Assembly: GCF_963666195.1 (NCBI RefSeq)
Contig: NZ_OY762653.1
Span: 2,861,056-2,925,055, forward strand
Length of the DNA stretch: 64,000 nt
Reading direction: 5' to 3'
DNA from: Trichococcus shcherbakoviae
GTDB taxonomy: Bacteria > Bacillota > Bacilli > Lactobacillales > Aerococcaceae
Shown: in pieces, positions 18,073-26,401 of the stretch
How the letters are laid out: every line of letters starts with the position of its first letter
Numbering within the stretch: the first letter of the stretch is position 1
Program-made: the position numbers and the translations under genes
Notes under the pieces: model-generated
Database searches by the model: none
Seen by the model: the letters and a program-made list of their open reading frames with translations, nothing else
Told to the model about the DNA's origin: nothing

Positions 18073-20667
18073 ATGCCACAGAAGACTAAAAATACGCCCA
18101 TGATGGAGCAATACTTATCCATAAAAGAACAGTATCCGGATGCATTTTTGTTTTATCGCTTGGGCGATTTCTATGAATTATTCCATGATGATGCCATGAA
18201 GGCCGCAAAATTACTGGAAATCACGCTGACGAGCCGCAACAAAAATGCCGATGAGCCGATTCCCATGTGCGGGGTCCCTTATCATGCTGCAGCGGAATAC
18301 ATCCGGAGACTCGTAGAAATGGGGCACAAGGTCGCCGTTTGCGAACAGATGGAGGATGCCAAGCTAACGAAAGGCATGGTGCGGCGGGAAGTCGTGCGGG
18401 TCATTACGCCCGGTACATTTCTGAATGAGAACGGCAGCGAAAGCAAAACAAATAATTACTTGGCCAGTGTCATCCAAAACGAAGCAGGCGGGTATGGGCT
18501 GGGATATGTCGATATCGGAACGGGGGAGCTGAAAGTCACGCTCCTGACCAACGAAGACGCCGTATTCAACGAGCTCCAGACTTTGCCTTTCAAAGAAATC
18601 GTCCTGGACACAAAAACGGCTGACGGCCTGACGGAAAAGTTGGAAAAACATTTCGGTATCCTTGTTTCCATTCAGGCGAAGCTGATTCCGGAAACGGACT
18701 TCCACGATCTGGTTGCGGAATTGCCGCAACAGTCGGAAAAAGATGTGCTTGTTTTGTTGTTGAGCTATCTTTCGGATACCCAAAAGCGCAGCTTGTCCCA
18801 TCTTCAGAAAGCCGTCGCCTATCAAACGGACGCTTTCCTGAAGATGGATACCTACGCGCGGCGCAACCTCGAGTTGTCCGCATCCATCCGGACGCAGCAG
18901 AAAAAAGGCAGCCTGCTATGGACGCTGGATGAAACAAAAACGGCTATGGGCGGGCGCATGCTGAAACAATGGCTTGAAAAGCCGTTGATCAACCTGAGCG
19001 ACATACTCGAAAGGCAACGGAAAGTGGAGTCATTGGTCAACCACTACTTTGAACGAATGGACATCAATGACGCCTTGACATCGGTTTATGATCTGGAACG
19101 TTTGGTCGCCCGAGTGTCACTAGGCAATATCAACGGCCGCGATCTGATCCAGCTGAAAACCTCTCTGCAGCAGATCCCAGGATTGGTCCAAGCCATCGCT
19201 GCAATCGATGAACCGGATGTTTGGCAGGCTGTCATCGACAAATTGGAAGCTTACCCAGAAGTCATCGAACTGATCGAGCGGGCGATCACGGATAATCCGC
19301 CAATCCAGATCACGGAAGGCAACATTATCCGTGACGGCTACCATGAGCAATTGGATCGCTACCGCGATGCGATGAACAACGGGAAGCTTTGGATAGCGAT
19401 GCTGCAAAAAGAGGAAAGAGAAAAGACCGGCATCAAAACGCTGAAAATCGGCTACAACCGCATTTTTGGCTATTACATAGAGGTGACGAAGGCGAACCTT
19501 GCGGCGCTGCCTGAGGGCACGTATGAGCGCAAACAGACGCTTGCCAATGCGGAACGTTTCGTCACGCCTGCATTGAAGGAAAAAGAGACGCTTATTCTGG
19601 AAGCTGAGGAAAAGTCTGTCGAATTGGAGCATGAGCTGTTTGTCGCTTTGCGGGAAGAGATAAAAGGATACAGCAAACAGTTGCAGGCACTTGCCAAACT
19701 GGTGGCGGAGATCGATGTCCTTCAGTCGTTCGCCCATGTCAGCGAAGCCTATCATTTTTCCAAGCCCGAATTGAGCAACAGCGACCGCAATCTGTCCATT
19801 AAAGAAGGGCGCCATCCGGTTGTGGAACGCGTCATCGGCAAAGATAAATTTGTGCCCAACAGCATTTCCATGGACAAGGACAACCATATTCTGCTGATCA
19901 CTGGGCCGAACATGTCAGGCAAGAGCACCTACATGCGTCAGGTTGCGCTGATTGTCATCCTGGCCCAGATGGGTTGTTTCGTGCCGGCGGAAAAAGCCCA
20001 TTTGCCTATCTTTGACCAAATCTTTACCCGGATAGGCGCGGCTGATGACCTCTATTCCGGACAGAGCACGTTCATGGTCGAAATGGTCGAAACGAACCAA
20101 GCGCTGCGATTCGCCACCGATAAGAGTCTGATTTTGTTCGACGAAATCGGCAGGGGAACGGCGACGTATGACGGCATGGCCTTGGCGGAAGCGATCCTGC
20201 GTTACATCGATCGCACAATCAAAGGCAAGACGCTGTTTTCGACGCATTACCATGAATTGACCCAACTGGAAGCCGATTTGGCGGGGACAAAAAATGTTCA
20301 TGTAGGGGCAATCGAAAAAGACGGAGAATTGGTGTTTCTGCATAAACTGATGCAGGGTCCAGCAGACAAAAGCTATGGCTTGCATGTGGCCAAATTAGCC
20401 GGAATGCCCAATGAATTGATCGCCGAAGCGCAGGTCATCCTCAATTCATTGAATGAACAGCACGTGCTGCACTCCGGAACGGGCGCACCTGTTCCGGATG
20501 ATACGGTCGAACAATTGGCGCTGTTCCAAGAAAGTGCGATGCTTCCGAACGAGAAGCACGTACTGGATGAATTGTCGGACTTGGCGCTGGAGGATTGCAC
20601 ACCGATGCAAGCCATGCTGATGATAGACAGTTGGAAAAAGTTGCTGAAATCGCAAAAAAGTAGGTGA
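18073..20667 (+). CDS. mutS: DNA mismatch recognition protein MutS
   Basis: Mismatch-binding ATPase that starts mismatch repair. It is full length at 864 residues. The N-terminal mismatch-binding domain has the Phe-x-Glu wedge in FYRLGDFYELF. The connector, lever and clamp regions follow, then the ABC-type ATPase with Walker A GPNMSGKST (611-619), Walker B LILFDEIGRGT and the STHYHEL motif, and a C-terminal dimer segment. Starts at ATG after GAGGTGAAAG, 33 bp behind ricA, and is coupled to mutL. Confidence 0.97.
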   Translation: MPQKTKNTPMMEQYLSIKEQYPDAFLFYRLGDFYELFHDDAMKAAKLLEITLTSRNKNADEPIPMCGVPYHAAAEYIRRLVEMGHKVAVCEQMEDAKLTKGMVRREVVRVITPGTFLNENGSESKTNNYLASVIQNEAGGYGLGYVDIGTGELKVTLLTNEDAVFNELQTLPFKEIVLDTKTADGLTEKLEKHFGILVSIQAKLIPETDFHDLVAELPQQSEKDVLVLLLSYLSDTQKRSLSHLQKAVAYQTDAFLKMDTYARRNLELSASIRTQQKKGSLLWTLDETKTAMGGRMLKQWLEKPLINLSDILERQRKVESLVNHYFERMDINDALTSVYDLERLVARVSLGNINGRDLIQLKTSLQQIPGLVQAIAAIDEPDVWQAVIDKLEAYPEVIELIERAITDNPPIQITEGNIIRDGYHEQLDRYRDAMNNGKLWIAMLQKEEREKTGIKTLKIGYNRIFGYYIEVTKANLAALPEGTYERKQTLANAERFVTPALKEKETLILEAEEKSVELEHELFVALREEIKGYSKQLQALAKLVAEIDVLQSFAHVSEAYHFSKPELSNSDRNLSIKEGRHPVVERVIGKDKFVPNSISMDKDNHILLITGPNMSGKSTYMRQVALIVILAQMGCFVPAEKAHLPIFDQIFTRIGAADDLYSGQSTFMVEMVETNQALRFATDKSLILFDEIGRGTATYDGMALAEAILRYIDRTIKGKTLFSTHYHELTQLEADLAGTKNVHVGAIEKDGELVFLHKLMQGPADKSYGLHVAKLAGMPNELIAEAQVILNSLNEQHVLHSGTGAPVPDDTVEQLALFQESAMLPNEKHVLDELSDLALEDCTPMQAMLMIDSWKKLLKSQKSR

Positions 20668-20672
20668 GAACG

Positions 20673-22703
20673 ATGGCCAAAATCAGGGAACTTTCCCAAA
20701 TATTGACGAACCAGATCGCTGCTGGGGAAGTGATCGAACGGCCGGCATCGGTCGTTAAGGAATTGGTGGAGAATGCCATCGATGCGAACAGTACGCAAAT
20801 CGATGTTTTCATTGAAGAGGCGGGATTAAGGAAAGTGCAGGTCACCGACAACGGCGACGGCATCGCGGCGGACGAGGTGAAACTTGCCTTTACGCGGCAC
20901 GCGACCAGCAAAATATACACGCAGGATGATCTTTTCCGCATCCACTCGCTGGGGTTTCGGGGTGAAGCTTTGCCCAGTATCGCTTCCGTCGCCAAAGTTT
21001 CGATCGAAACGGCTGTCGCTGATCAAAGCGGCACCTACTTGTCCATAAAGGGCGGCGTCATCGGCGAGGAAAGGCCGAACAAATCCCGTAAAGGGACTAC
21101 GATCATCGTTGAAGACCTTTTTTACAATACGCCAGCCCGTCTGAAATACATCCGTTCCCTGCAGACCGAATTGTCGAACATCACAGACATCATGAACCGG
21201 ATCGCATTGAGCCATCCGGAGATTGCTTTCCGTTTGCATCATGAAGGCAACCAACTTCTGCATACAGCAGGCAATGGCGATCTGCGTCAGACCATCGCTG
21301 GAGTCTACGGCACATTGACCGCCAAGAAGATGAAACTGATCGAAAACGAAAATCTGGACTTCAAAGTGAATGGCTACATCAGTTTGCCGGACACGACGCG
21401 GGCAAGCCGCAACTATATCACCTTGATACTGAACGGGCGTTTCATAAAAAATTACGCCTTGAACAAAGCCATCATCGATGGCTATGGCTCCAAGCTGATG
21501 GTCGGAAGGTATCCGCTCGCCGTCATCGTGATCGATGCGGATTCCCTGCTTTTGGATGTGAATGTGCATCCTTCGAAAAAGGAAGTCAGGATCAGCAAAG
21601 AAAAAGAGCTCGGCGAATTGATCGAAAGCGCAGTCGCTGCTGTTTTGCGGACGGAAGAACGCATCCCGAGCGGCATCGAAAATCTGAAATTCAAACGCCC
21701 GAGTCCGGCTGAACCGGTCCGGACCGAGCAATTGAGCGTCTCTTTCCGGTCATTCGATCAAGAGCTCGTGCAAGAAACGGAAACGAAGCTGCCGGCGATC
21801 AGCGAAAATGAGGATTTCCGATCTTTGGAGACGTCGTGGGACAACGGGCCGGTTCATAATGAAAATGCGGAACGCGAACAAGTTTATATGGGTTCTGAAG
21901 AAACCGCGCCTTCGGAAGACCTTCCCCTTCCAAGTGAAGAACAAGAAGCGTACGTTGTTCCGTTCAGTGACCAACCAAAACAGGACCGCAATGAACCAAC
22001 CGCGCCTTACCTGTCTGTTGAACCAATTAATCCGGCTGCCCATGAAGAACCGATCATGAAAACCGTCCAGAAAGTCGAAGCGGAGGCAGAGAAGGCACAG
22101 GCGAGCAAGCGGCCTTTCCCGGAGCTGCATTTTTTTGGCCAGATGCACGGGACTTACCTGTTCGCGCAGAATGAAAATGGCCTCTATATCATCGATCAGC
22201 ATGCTGCGCAGGAACGCATCAAATATGAATACTACCGTGAGGAAATCGGCAAGGTTTCCACCGATCTTCAAGGTTTGTTGATACCAATCATGCTGGATTA
22301 TCCGGCGAATGAATTCCAGTTGATCCAGGAAAATCGGGATGTGTTGGAATCGATGGGCCTGTTCCTCGAACCATTTGGCCAGAACAGTTTCATCGTCGAA
22401 AAGCATCCTGCCTGGTTCACTCCGGGTGAAGAGGAAGACATTCTGAAGGAACTGGTGGAGATGTTTTTGGCTGAAGGCGATATCTCCATCAAAAAGCTTC
22501 GTGAAGCAACGGCCATCATGATGAGCTGCAAGCGCTCGATCAAGGCGAATCATTTCCTGAGCGATAAAGAAGCGCGCCAACTGTTGGCCGATCTTGCCAA
22601 AACGGATAATCCCTACAATTGCCCGCACGGCAGACCGGTGCTGATCCAATTCTCCAACCAGGATATGGAGAAGATGTTCAAACGGATCCAGGACCCGCAC
22701 TGA
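20673..22703 (+). CDS. mutL: DNA mismatch repair protein MutL with endonuclease site
   Basis: GHKL ATPase that couples MutS to strand removal. The N-terminal ATPase has IAAGEVIERPASVVKELVENAIDA-type motifs, DNGDGI and GFRGEAL. A low-complexity Glu/Pro-rich linker lies at about 340-470. The C-terminal dimerisation domain carries the nicking motif DQHAAQERIKYE from residue 508 and CPHGRP near 650. The intact endonuclease motif means a MutH-independent system, as expected in a Gram-positive. ATG 20673 has AGGTGAG just upstream; the GTG at 20664 overlaps that ribosome site. It begins 5 bp after mutS. Confidence 0.97.
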   Translation: MAKIRELSQILTNQIAAGEVIERPASVVKELVENAIDANSTQIDVFIEEAGLRKVQVTDNGDGIAADEVKLAFTRHATSKIYTQDDLFRIHSLGFRGEALPSIASVAKVSIETAVADQSGTYLSIKGGVIGEERPNKSRKGTTIIVEDLFYNTPARLKYIRSLQTELSNITDIMNRIALSHPEIAFRLHHEGNQLLHTAGNGDLRQTIAGVYGTLTAKKMKLIENENLDFKVNGYISLPDTTRASRNYITLILNGRFIKNYALNKAIIDGYGSKLMVGRYPLAVIVIDADSLLLDVNVHPSKKEVRISKEKELGELIESAVAAVLRTEERIPSGIENLKFKRPSPAEPVRTEQLSVSFRSFDQELVQETETKLPAISENEDFRSLETSWDNGPVHNENAEREQVYMGSEETAPSEDLPLPSEEQEAYVVPFSDQPKQDRNEPTAPYLSVEPINPAAHEEPIMKTVQKVEAEAEKAQASKRPFPELHFFGQMHGTYLFAQNENGLYIIDQHAAQERIKYEYYREEIGKVSTDLQGLLIPIMLDYPANEFQLIQENRDVLESMGLFLEPFGQNSFIVEKHPAWFTPGEEEDILKELVEMFLAEGDISIKKLREATAIMMSCKRSIKANHFLSDKEARQLLADLAKTDNPYNCPHGRPVLIQFSNQDMEKMFKRIQDPH

Positions 22704-22714
22704 AAGCGTATCAT

Positions 22715-22743
22715 TTCTTATTTCTGCTTATCTATTGTAAAAT
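22715..22743 (+). promoter_or_regulatory. Possible promoter of the DUF937 gene
   Basis: TTCTTA (22715-22720), 17-bp spacer, TAAAAT (22738-22743), 35 bp before the gene start. Confidence 0.4.
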
Positions 22744-22777
22744 CAGGATAGTTAAATAACAGATAGGAGTGGAAAAA

Positions 22778-23383
22778 ATGGTGCAAATCAATGACATTTC
22801 CGAAATGATGGGCGAGCTGAACAAAGAAAGTTCGATCCAGGCTTTAGGCAGCAAAACGGGCGTTGATGAAAGCATTTTGCCGAAATTGGCTGTAGTTGCA
22901 ATTCCCTTGATCCTTCGGGCATTAAGCAAAAACGCAGAGTCAAAAGCAGGGAAAGATTCCTTATCAAATGCATTGGAAAAACACAAAGGTCAGACCAAAG
23001 ACGTATCCTCGATCGAAGATGTGGTCAAGAAAGCCGATACGGACGATGGCGATAAAATATTGGATCATGCCTTCGGGGACAAGGACAAGGTTGTGGATCA
23101 GATTGCTGCCCAAACAGGCATCAGTAAATCCGAGGTTGCCAAGGTCTTGGCTTCCATGGCGCCGATGATTCTGGGCATGTTGGCCGACAAAAAGGATGCT
23201 GATGGCTTGGATGCCGACGGTGTGGCCAAACAGACCGACATCTTCTCGAAACAAGCTGAAGAAGCAGCCACGAAAAATTTCGACATAACCGATATTTTCC
23301 CTAAGCAGTCCGGAACGACGACGCCAGCAGCGACGGGCGGATTGGGCGGTATTCTGGGTAGCATTTTGGGGAATCTATTCTGA
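22778..23383 (+). CDS. DUF937 family protein
   Basis: Protein of 201 residues of the DUF937 family, of unknown biochemical role. It shows alternating amphipathic helices (ILPKLAVVAIPLILRALSKN), a central KKADTDDGDKILDHAFGDKD segment, a second hydrophobic helix (VLASMAPMILGMLADKK) and a Gly-rich C-terminus (GGLGGILGSILGNLF), which is typical of the family. ATG 22778 follows AGGAG by 8 bases; a GTG at 22769 overlaps the ribosome site. It is monocistronic. Its terminator has been split by an insertion sequence, so its 3' end may now run into the IS. Confidence 0.85.
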   Translation: MVQINDISEMMGELNKESSIQALGSKTGVDESILPKLAVVAIPLILRALSKNAESKAGKDSLSNALEKHKGQTKDVSSIEDVVKKADTDDGDKILDHAFGDKDKVVDQIAAQTGISKSEVAKVLASMAPMILGMLADKKDADGLDADGVAKQTDIFSKQAEEAATKNFDITDIFPKQSGTTTPAATGGLGGILGSILGNLF

Positions 23384-23407
23384 TCCAAACCTGGAATAGC
23401 GCGTGCG

Positions 23408-23418
23408 AAGCAGAACAA
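23408..23418 (+). other. Left arm of a terminator split by the IS
   Basis: AAGCAGAACAA here is complementary to TTGTTCTGCTT at 25125-25135, which is followed by a T run. With the IS and one target copy removed, the two arms form an 11-bp stem with a 7-base loop and a U tract, a standard terminator for the DUF937 gene. Confidence 0.82.
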
Positions 23419-23421
23419 GAC
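23413..23421 (+). repeat. Target-site duplication, left copy
   Basis: GAACAAGAC is repeated exactly at 25112-25120, flanking the IS; 9 bp is the duplication length I recall for ISLre2-family elements. Confidence 0.85.
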
Positions 23422-23447
23422 CTAAGTGTATAATTTTTCTATGCAAA
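23422..23447 (+). repeat. IS left terminal inverted repeat
   Basis: Begins CTAAGTGTATAATTTTTCTA and ends in ATGCAAA. It matches the reverse complement of 25086-25111 at 20 of 26 positions, with the inner 13 bases identical. Confidence 0.85.
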
Positions 23448-23475
23448 ACTATTCTTTTGTTGAAATAGTCAAAAA

Positions 23476-23533
23476 GAAGACCTTACAATACAACTAAAGG
23501 TTGGTAGCCAATTTAGTGTAGAGGAAGGTCTTC
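23476..23533 (+). promoter_or_regulatory. Hairpin hiding the transposase ribosome site
   Basis: GAAGACCTT (23476-23484) is an exact complement of AAGGTCTTC (23525-23533), which ends at the base before the ATG and overlaps the GAGGAAGG ribosome site (23521-23528). Transcripts entering from outside would carry both arms and be poorly translated. Confidence 0.6.
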
Positions 23534-24934
23534 ATGGAAAAAATTATAGCAGAAATTCACCACATAATAAAGGATTCAAATCATGTGCTTGATGCAGAAA
23601 CTACGCTTCAGGCTTATTTCTCAGATCTTGTAAGTCAACTCATGAAGGAGGCCTTAGAGGCCTTGGATAGCGAGTTGTACGTTCCGTTTAAAGCGGAAGG
23701 ATGGCGTATCGCCAACAGGGATTCACGCACGATTACTTTCACATTCGGTACAGTCGAGTTTATGCGTAGACGTTTAAAGAAGAAAGGTGAAAAGAGCTTT
23801 TTCCCACTGGATAACATCTGTGGCTTCAATAAAAGCGAGCGCTACTCTACCCTTTTACAAAAGCAAGTGGCCGAACTTGTGACTGGCAGCGTCTACCGCG
23901 GTGTGGCCGAAGCCGTCACTAAACTGACTTCGTTCAGCATGAGCCATGGAACAGTGGGCAATATTGTGAAATCGGTAGGAGAAAAGCAAGCGCAGTGGGA
24001 GAAACAAAACTTAGAAGAATACGAAGTGGCCTTACCCGAAGAACAGAAAGAAGTACCTTTTCTCTTGGTAGAAGGCGATGGGATCGTCATTAAAGGCAAG
24101 GGGAAAAGAAAAGAAGAGATCCACCGAGTCCAAATAGCAGAAGGCGTCACAACAAGCGGGAAAAGAAAGAAACTGAAAAATCCGATATTTGTGTCATCGT
24201 TGAAATCAGCGAAAGATGCATGGGAGAAAGCAGCGATTTATTTAGGGAGTCATTACGATCTCAAAAATACGGTAGTCATTTCGAACACCGATGGTGGCTC
24301 AGGTTATCGGGCAGAGGACTGTGCCATGGCAATTGGTGTGTGTAAGGAACATATCCATCAGGTGGATCGCTATCACGTTCACAAAAAGATTAAGAGCCGT
24401 CTTTCTTGGTGTCCAGAGATGGAACTGCCGCTGAAAAAGGCCCTATGGTCCTATGATTGGGATTCGATTGCGATTGTGTTGGATACGATTGAAAGTAAAA
24501 TCTCGCTAGAACAGGAGAAAGATCAAAAAGAGGAGTTACGACTTTTGGCAGCCTACCTAGAAAGAAACTGGGCGTATCTTCGTCCGTTAAGAGAAATCGA
24601 ATCCTGCAAAGGAATCCGGGGAATTGGAAGCTGTGAAAGTAATCATCGACCTTACAGCTACCGAATGAAAGGTAATGGGAAATACTGGAGCCATGATGGC
24701 GCTCGGGCGATGGTCTCCATCATTGAAGGTAAGAAGATGGGAACCCTAGAAAAAGCGTTAACGGAGCCAGTACGTACCGTTCCGGAAAGTTTAGCGGTAA
24801 AACTGAAATTCGCAGTCAGAAATGCGTTAAAGAAACATTCTGGCAGAGAGAGGACACCCGCTAGACAGGCTGGTATACCAGCGATGAACGCGACCTGCAG
24901 CATGGGAATGATGAAGAAAATATTTGCGAGTTAA
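23534..24934 (+). CDS. ISLre2-family (UPF0236) transposase
   Basis: Transposase of 466 residues of the UPF0236/ISLre2 family, about the usual length and without internal stops. Recognisable family segments are the N-terminal FTFGTVEFMRRRLKK, the LLVEGDGIVIKG strand with an acidic residue, the TDGGSGYRAE segment and HQVDRYHVHKKI, and the C-terminal ESNHRPYSYRMKGNGKYWS. The Asp and Glu residues in the second to fourth segments are plausible DDE-type catalytic residues, but I cannot assign them with certainty. Translation starts at ATG 23534 directly after the hairpin-held ribosome site. Confidence 0.94.
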   Translation: MEKIIAEIHHIIKDSNHVLDAETTLQAYFSDLVSQLMKEALEALDSELYVPFKAEGWRIANRDSRTITFTFGTVEFMRRRLKKKGEKSFFPLDNICGFNKSERYSTLLQKQVAELVTGSVYRGVAEAVTKLTSFSMSHGTVGNIVKSVGEKQAQWEKQNLEEYEVALPEEQKEVPFLLVEGDGIVIKGKGKRKEEIHRVQIAEGVTTSGKRKKLKNPIFVSSLKSAKDAWEKAAIYLGSHYDLKNTVVISNTDGGSGYRAEDCAMAIGVCKEHIHQVDRYHVHKKIKSRLSWCPEMELPLKKALWSYDWDSIAIVLDTIESKISLEQEKDQKEELRLLAAYLERNWAYLRPLREIESCKGIRGIGSCESNHRPYSYRMKGNGKYWSHDGARAMVSIIEGKKMGTLEKALTEPVRTVPESLAVKLKFAVRNALKKHSGRERTPARQAGIPAMNATCSMGMMKKIFAS

Positions 24935-24952
24935 TCAGAATTTTCTTCAAAT

Positions 24953-25003
24953 CCTCCGGGAATACAGTGAATTACGCTTTTTGATTCACTGTATTCCCGG
25001 AGG
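24953..25003. repeat. Perfect 20-bp inverted repeat inside the IS
   Basis: Two exact complementary 20-base arms, 24953-24972 and 24984-25003, starting CCTCCGGG and separated by an 11-base loop. No T run follows on either strand, so it is not an ordinary terminator. It lies 18 bp after the transposase stop. Confidence 0.85.
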
Positions 25004-25085
25004 GAAGGGCAAGCGACGCGCGCCAAAGCTTCAGGGACAATATTAAAACAATTTCAAATTGGCACTACAAGTAAGGTTTCTGAAC

Positions 25086-25111
25086 TTTGCATAGAAAAGA
25101 TTGACACATAC
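25086..25111 (-). repeat. IS right terminal inverted repeat
   Basis: The reverse complement begins GTATGTGTCAATCTTTTCTA and pairs with the left end at 20 of 26 positions. Confidence 0.85.
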
Positions 25112-25140
25112 GAACAAGACTTTTTTGTTCTGCTTTTTTT
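25112..25140 (+). terminator. Right target copy and residual terminator
   Basis: The right target copy GAACAAGAC (25112-25120) still pairs with TTGTTC (25125-25130) as a 6-bp stem followed by TGCTTTTTTT. A weaker terminator therefore survives at the IS right junction, and could shield msrB from IS read-through. Confidence 0.6.
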
Positions 25141-25147
25141 CATTTTT

Positions 25148-25156
25148 TGATATACT
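25148..25156 (+). promoter_or_regulatory. Extended -10 promoter of msrB
   Basis: TGATATACT is an extended -10. Any -35 would lie in the residual terminator (TTGTTC 25125 with a 20-bp gap, or TTCTGC 25128 with 17 bp). This part is host sequence to the right of the IS, so insertion left the core promoter intact. Confidence 0.55.
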
Positions 25157-25189
25157 GGAGCAATGAAAAGAAAGGGGTCTGATCTCACT

Positions 25190-25615
25190 ATGGACAATAA
25201 AGAGGAACAATTGAAGCGCTTGACGCCTTTACAATATGAAGTGACACAGAACGAAGCTACGGAAAGACCTTTTTCCGGCGAGTACGATGATTTTTATGAA
25301 AAAGGCATCTATGTTGATGTCGTGAGCGGAGAGCCGTTGTTCAGTTCTGCAGACAAGTACGATGCAGGCTGCGGTTGGCCTTCTTTTGCAAAACCGATTT
25401 CCACTCTGAAGGAGCTGGAGGACCGCAAACTGATGCGCAAACGCACGGAAGTCCGGAGCCCTCAAGGTGACTCCCACTTGGGGCATGTTTTTGAGGACGG
25501 CCCAGCAGAGTTGGGCGGTCTGCGCTATTGCATCAATTCGGCAGCCATGCGCTTCGTCCCTTACGATCAATTGGATGCGGAAGGCTACTCTGAATACAAA
25601 CAATTATTCGAATAA
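25190..25615 (+). CDS. msrB: Peptide-methionine (R)-S-oxide reductase
   Basis: Repairs methionine R-sulfoxide in oxidised proteins, recycled by thioredoxin. Catalytic Cys114 lies in [11 protein letters not shown]. Cys61 in AGCGWPSF is a good candidate resolving cysteine. The zinc-binding CxxC pairs of many MsrB proteins are absent, so this is the zinc-free form. At 141 residues it is a stand-alone enzyme, not an MsrA fusion. ATG 25190 is preceded by AAAGGGG (rather far, 12 bases). The in-frame ATG at 25163 sits at the expected transcription start and has only a close GGAG, so it is less likely. Confidence 0.92.
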   Translation: MDNKEEQLKRLTPLQYEVTQNEATERPFSGEYDDFYEKGIYVDVVSGEPLFSSADKYDAGCGWPSFAKPISTLKELEDRKLMRKRTEVRSPQGDSHLGHVFEDGPAELGGLRYCINSAAMRFVPYDQLDAEGYSEYKQLFE

Positions 25616-25616
25616 G

Positions 25617-25665
25617 CAGCAAAGAAAAGTCCCAAGGCTACCGGTCCTGGGATTTTTCTTTGCTT
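25617..25665 (+). terminator. msrB terminator
   Basis: Long imperfect stem GCAAAGAAAAGTCCCAAGG / CCTGGGATTTTTCTTTGC with an 8-base loop; the T-rich arm serves as the U tract. Confidence 0.75.
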
Positions 25666-25673
25666 GCACCTAC

Positions 25674-25687
25674 CAAACAAATGTTCC
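25674..25687 (+). promoter_or_regulatory. Candidate LexA box upstream of ruvA
   Basis: CAAACAAATGTTCC fits the Gram-positive LexA consensus CGAACRNRYGTTYC with a single mismatch (G to A at position 2). It lies about 50 bp before the ruvA -10. ruvAB belongs to the LexA regulon in Bacillus, which supports the call. Confidence 0.55.
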
Positions 25688-25731
25688 CGCACAGAAGATG
25701 ACGCAGCGGCTGTCATTTCCGTTCGGTTTTA

Positions 25732-25740
25732 TGTTATGAT
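25732..25740 (+). promoter_or_regulatory. Extended -10 promoter of ruvAB
   Basis: TGTTATGAT, an extended -10, 44 bp before ruvA. Confidence 0.55.
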
Positions 25741-25784
25741 AGAAAATGAATGACAATCAGGAAATGAAGAGTAGGAGCCAAATG

Positions 25785-26396
25785 ATGTACGAATATATAA
25801 AAGGTAAATTAGTCTATGTGGGGCCGCTTTATGTGGTGCTGGAGAACGGTGGCATCGGCTACCAGTTGCTGGTCGCGAATCCTTTCCGCTTTTCCGGAAG
25901 CCTGAACCAGGAGATGACGTTTTACATCTATCAGGCAGTCCGCGAGGATGCAATCACACTCTTCGGTTTCAAGGACTACACGGAAAAGCAGTTGTATTTG
26001 AAACTGATCAGCGTCTCCGGAATCGGACCGAAGAGTGGCTTGTCGATATTGGCGAGCGATGATCATCTGGGTCTGATCCAAGCGATCGAAACGGATAATG
26101 TGGGGTATTTGGTGAAATTCCCGGGGGTAGGCAAAAAGACGGCCTCGCAGATCATCTTGGACTTGAAAGGCAAACTCGGCGAATTGCTGCCCGATACGTA
26201 TTGGATGGAAGAACATCCGGTCCACGAAACAGCTGGCGGACAGTCCGCTGTATTGACGGAAGCTTTGGAAGCTTTGGCCGGTTTGGGATATTCGGACCGT
26301 GAAGTGAAGAAAATACTGCCGCTATTGGAAAAAGAAAACTATTCCAGCGCCGAAGAAGTGCTTCGTACGGCATTCAAGCTACTTTTAAAAGGGTGA
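25785..26396 (+). CDS. ruvA: Holliday junction branch migration protein RuvA
   Basis: Tetrameric DNA-binding subunit that holds the four-way junction open for the RuvB motors. It has 203 residues: an N-terminal OB fold (IKGKLVYVGPLYVVLENGGIGYQ), tandem helix-hairpin-helix motifs (LISVSGIGPKSGLSIL and LVKFPGVGKKTASQII) and a C-terminal UBA-like RuvB-binding domain (about 155-203). ATG 25785 is chosen because TAGGAG is 7 bases away and MYEYIKGKL matches the family start; the ATG at 25782 is one codon earlier. It is followed 5 bp later by ruvB. Confidence 0.97.
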   Translation: MYEYIKGKLVYVGPLYVVLENGGIGYQLLVANPFRFSGSLNQEMTFYIYQAVREDAITLFGFKDYTEKQLYLKLISVSGIGPKSGLSILASDDHLGLIQAIETDNVGYLVKFPGVGKKTASQIILDLKGKLGELLPDTYWMEEHPVHETAGGQSAVLTEALEALAGLGYSDREVKKILPLLEKENYSSAEEVLRTAFKLLLKG

Positions 26397-26401
26397 TATA
26401 G

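Larger units (their letters stand above)
23422..25111 (+). mobile_element. ISLre2-family insertion sequence, 1690 bp
   Basis: Complete-looking insertion sequence with one intact transposase gene, 26-bp imperfect terminal inverted repeats (20 of 26 identical) and an exact 9-bp target duplication. The leader holds a hairpin that can hide the transposase ribosome site, and the 3' region holds a perfect 20-bp inverted repeat. Codon choice and base composition look somewhat more AT-rich than the flanking genes. The intact gene and ends suggest recent arrival and possible activity. Confidence 0.92.

Noticed and set aside
20441..20995. Minus-strand frames across the mutS-mutL junction as genes
   Set aside because: Shadows of two strongly conserved genes; no ribosome sites or motifs.
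24953..25003. Calling the IS hairpin a rho-independent terminator
   Set aside because: Neither strand has a T run after the stem.
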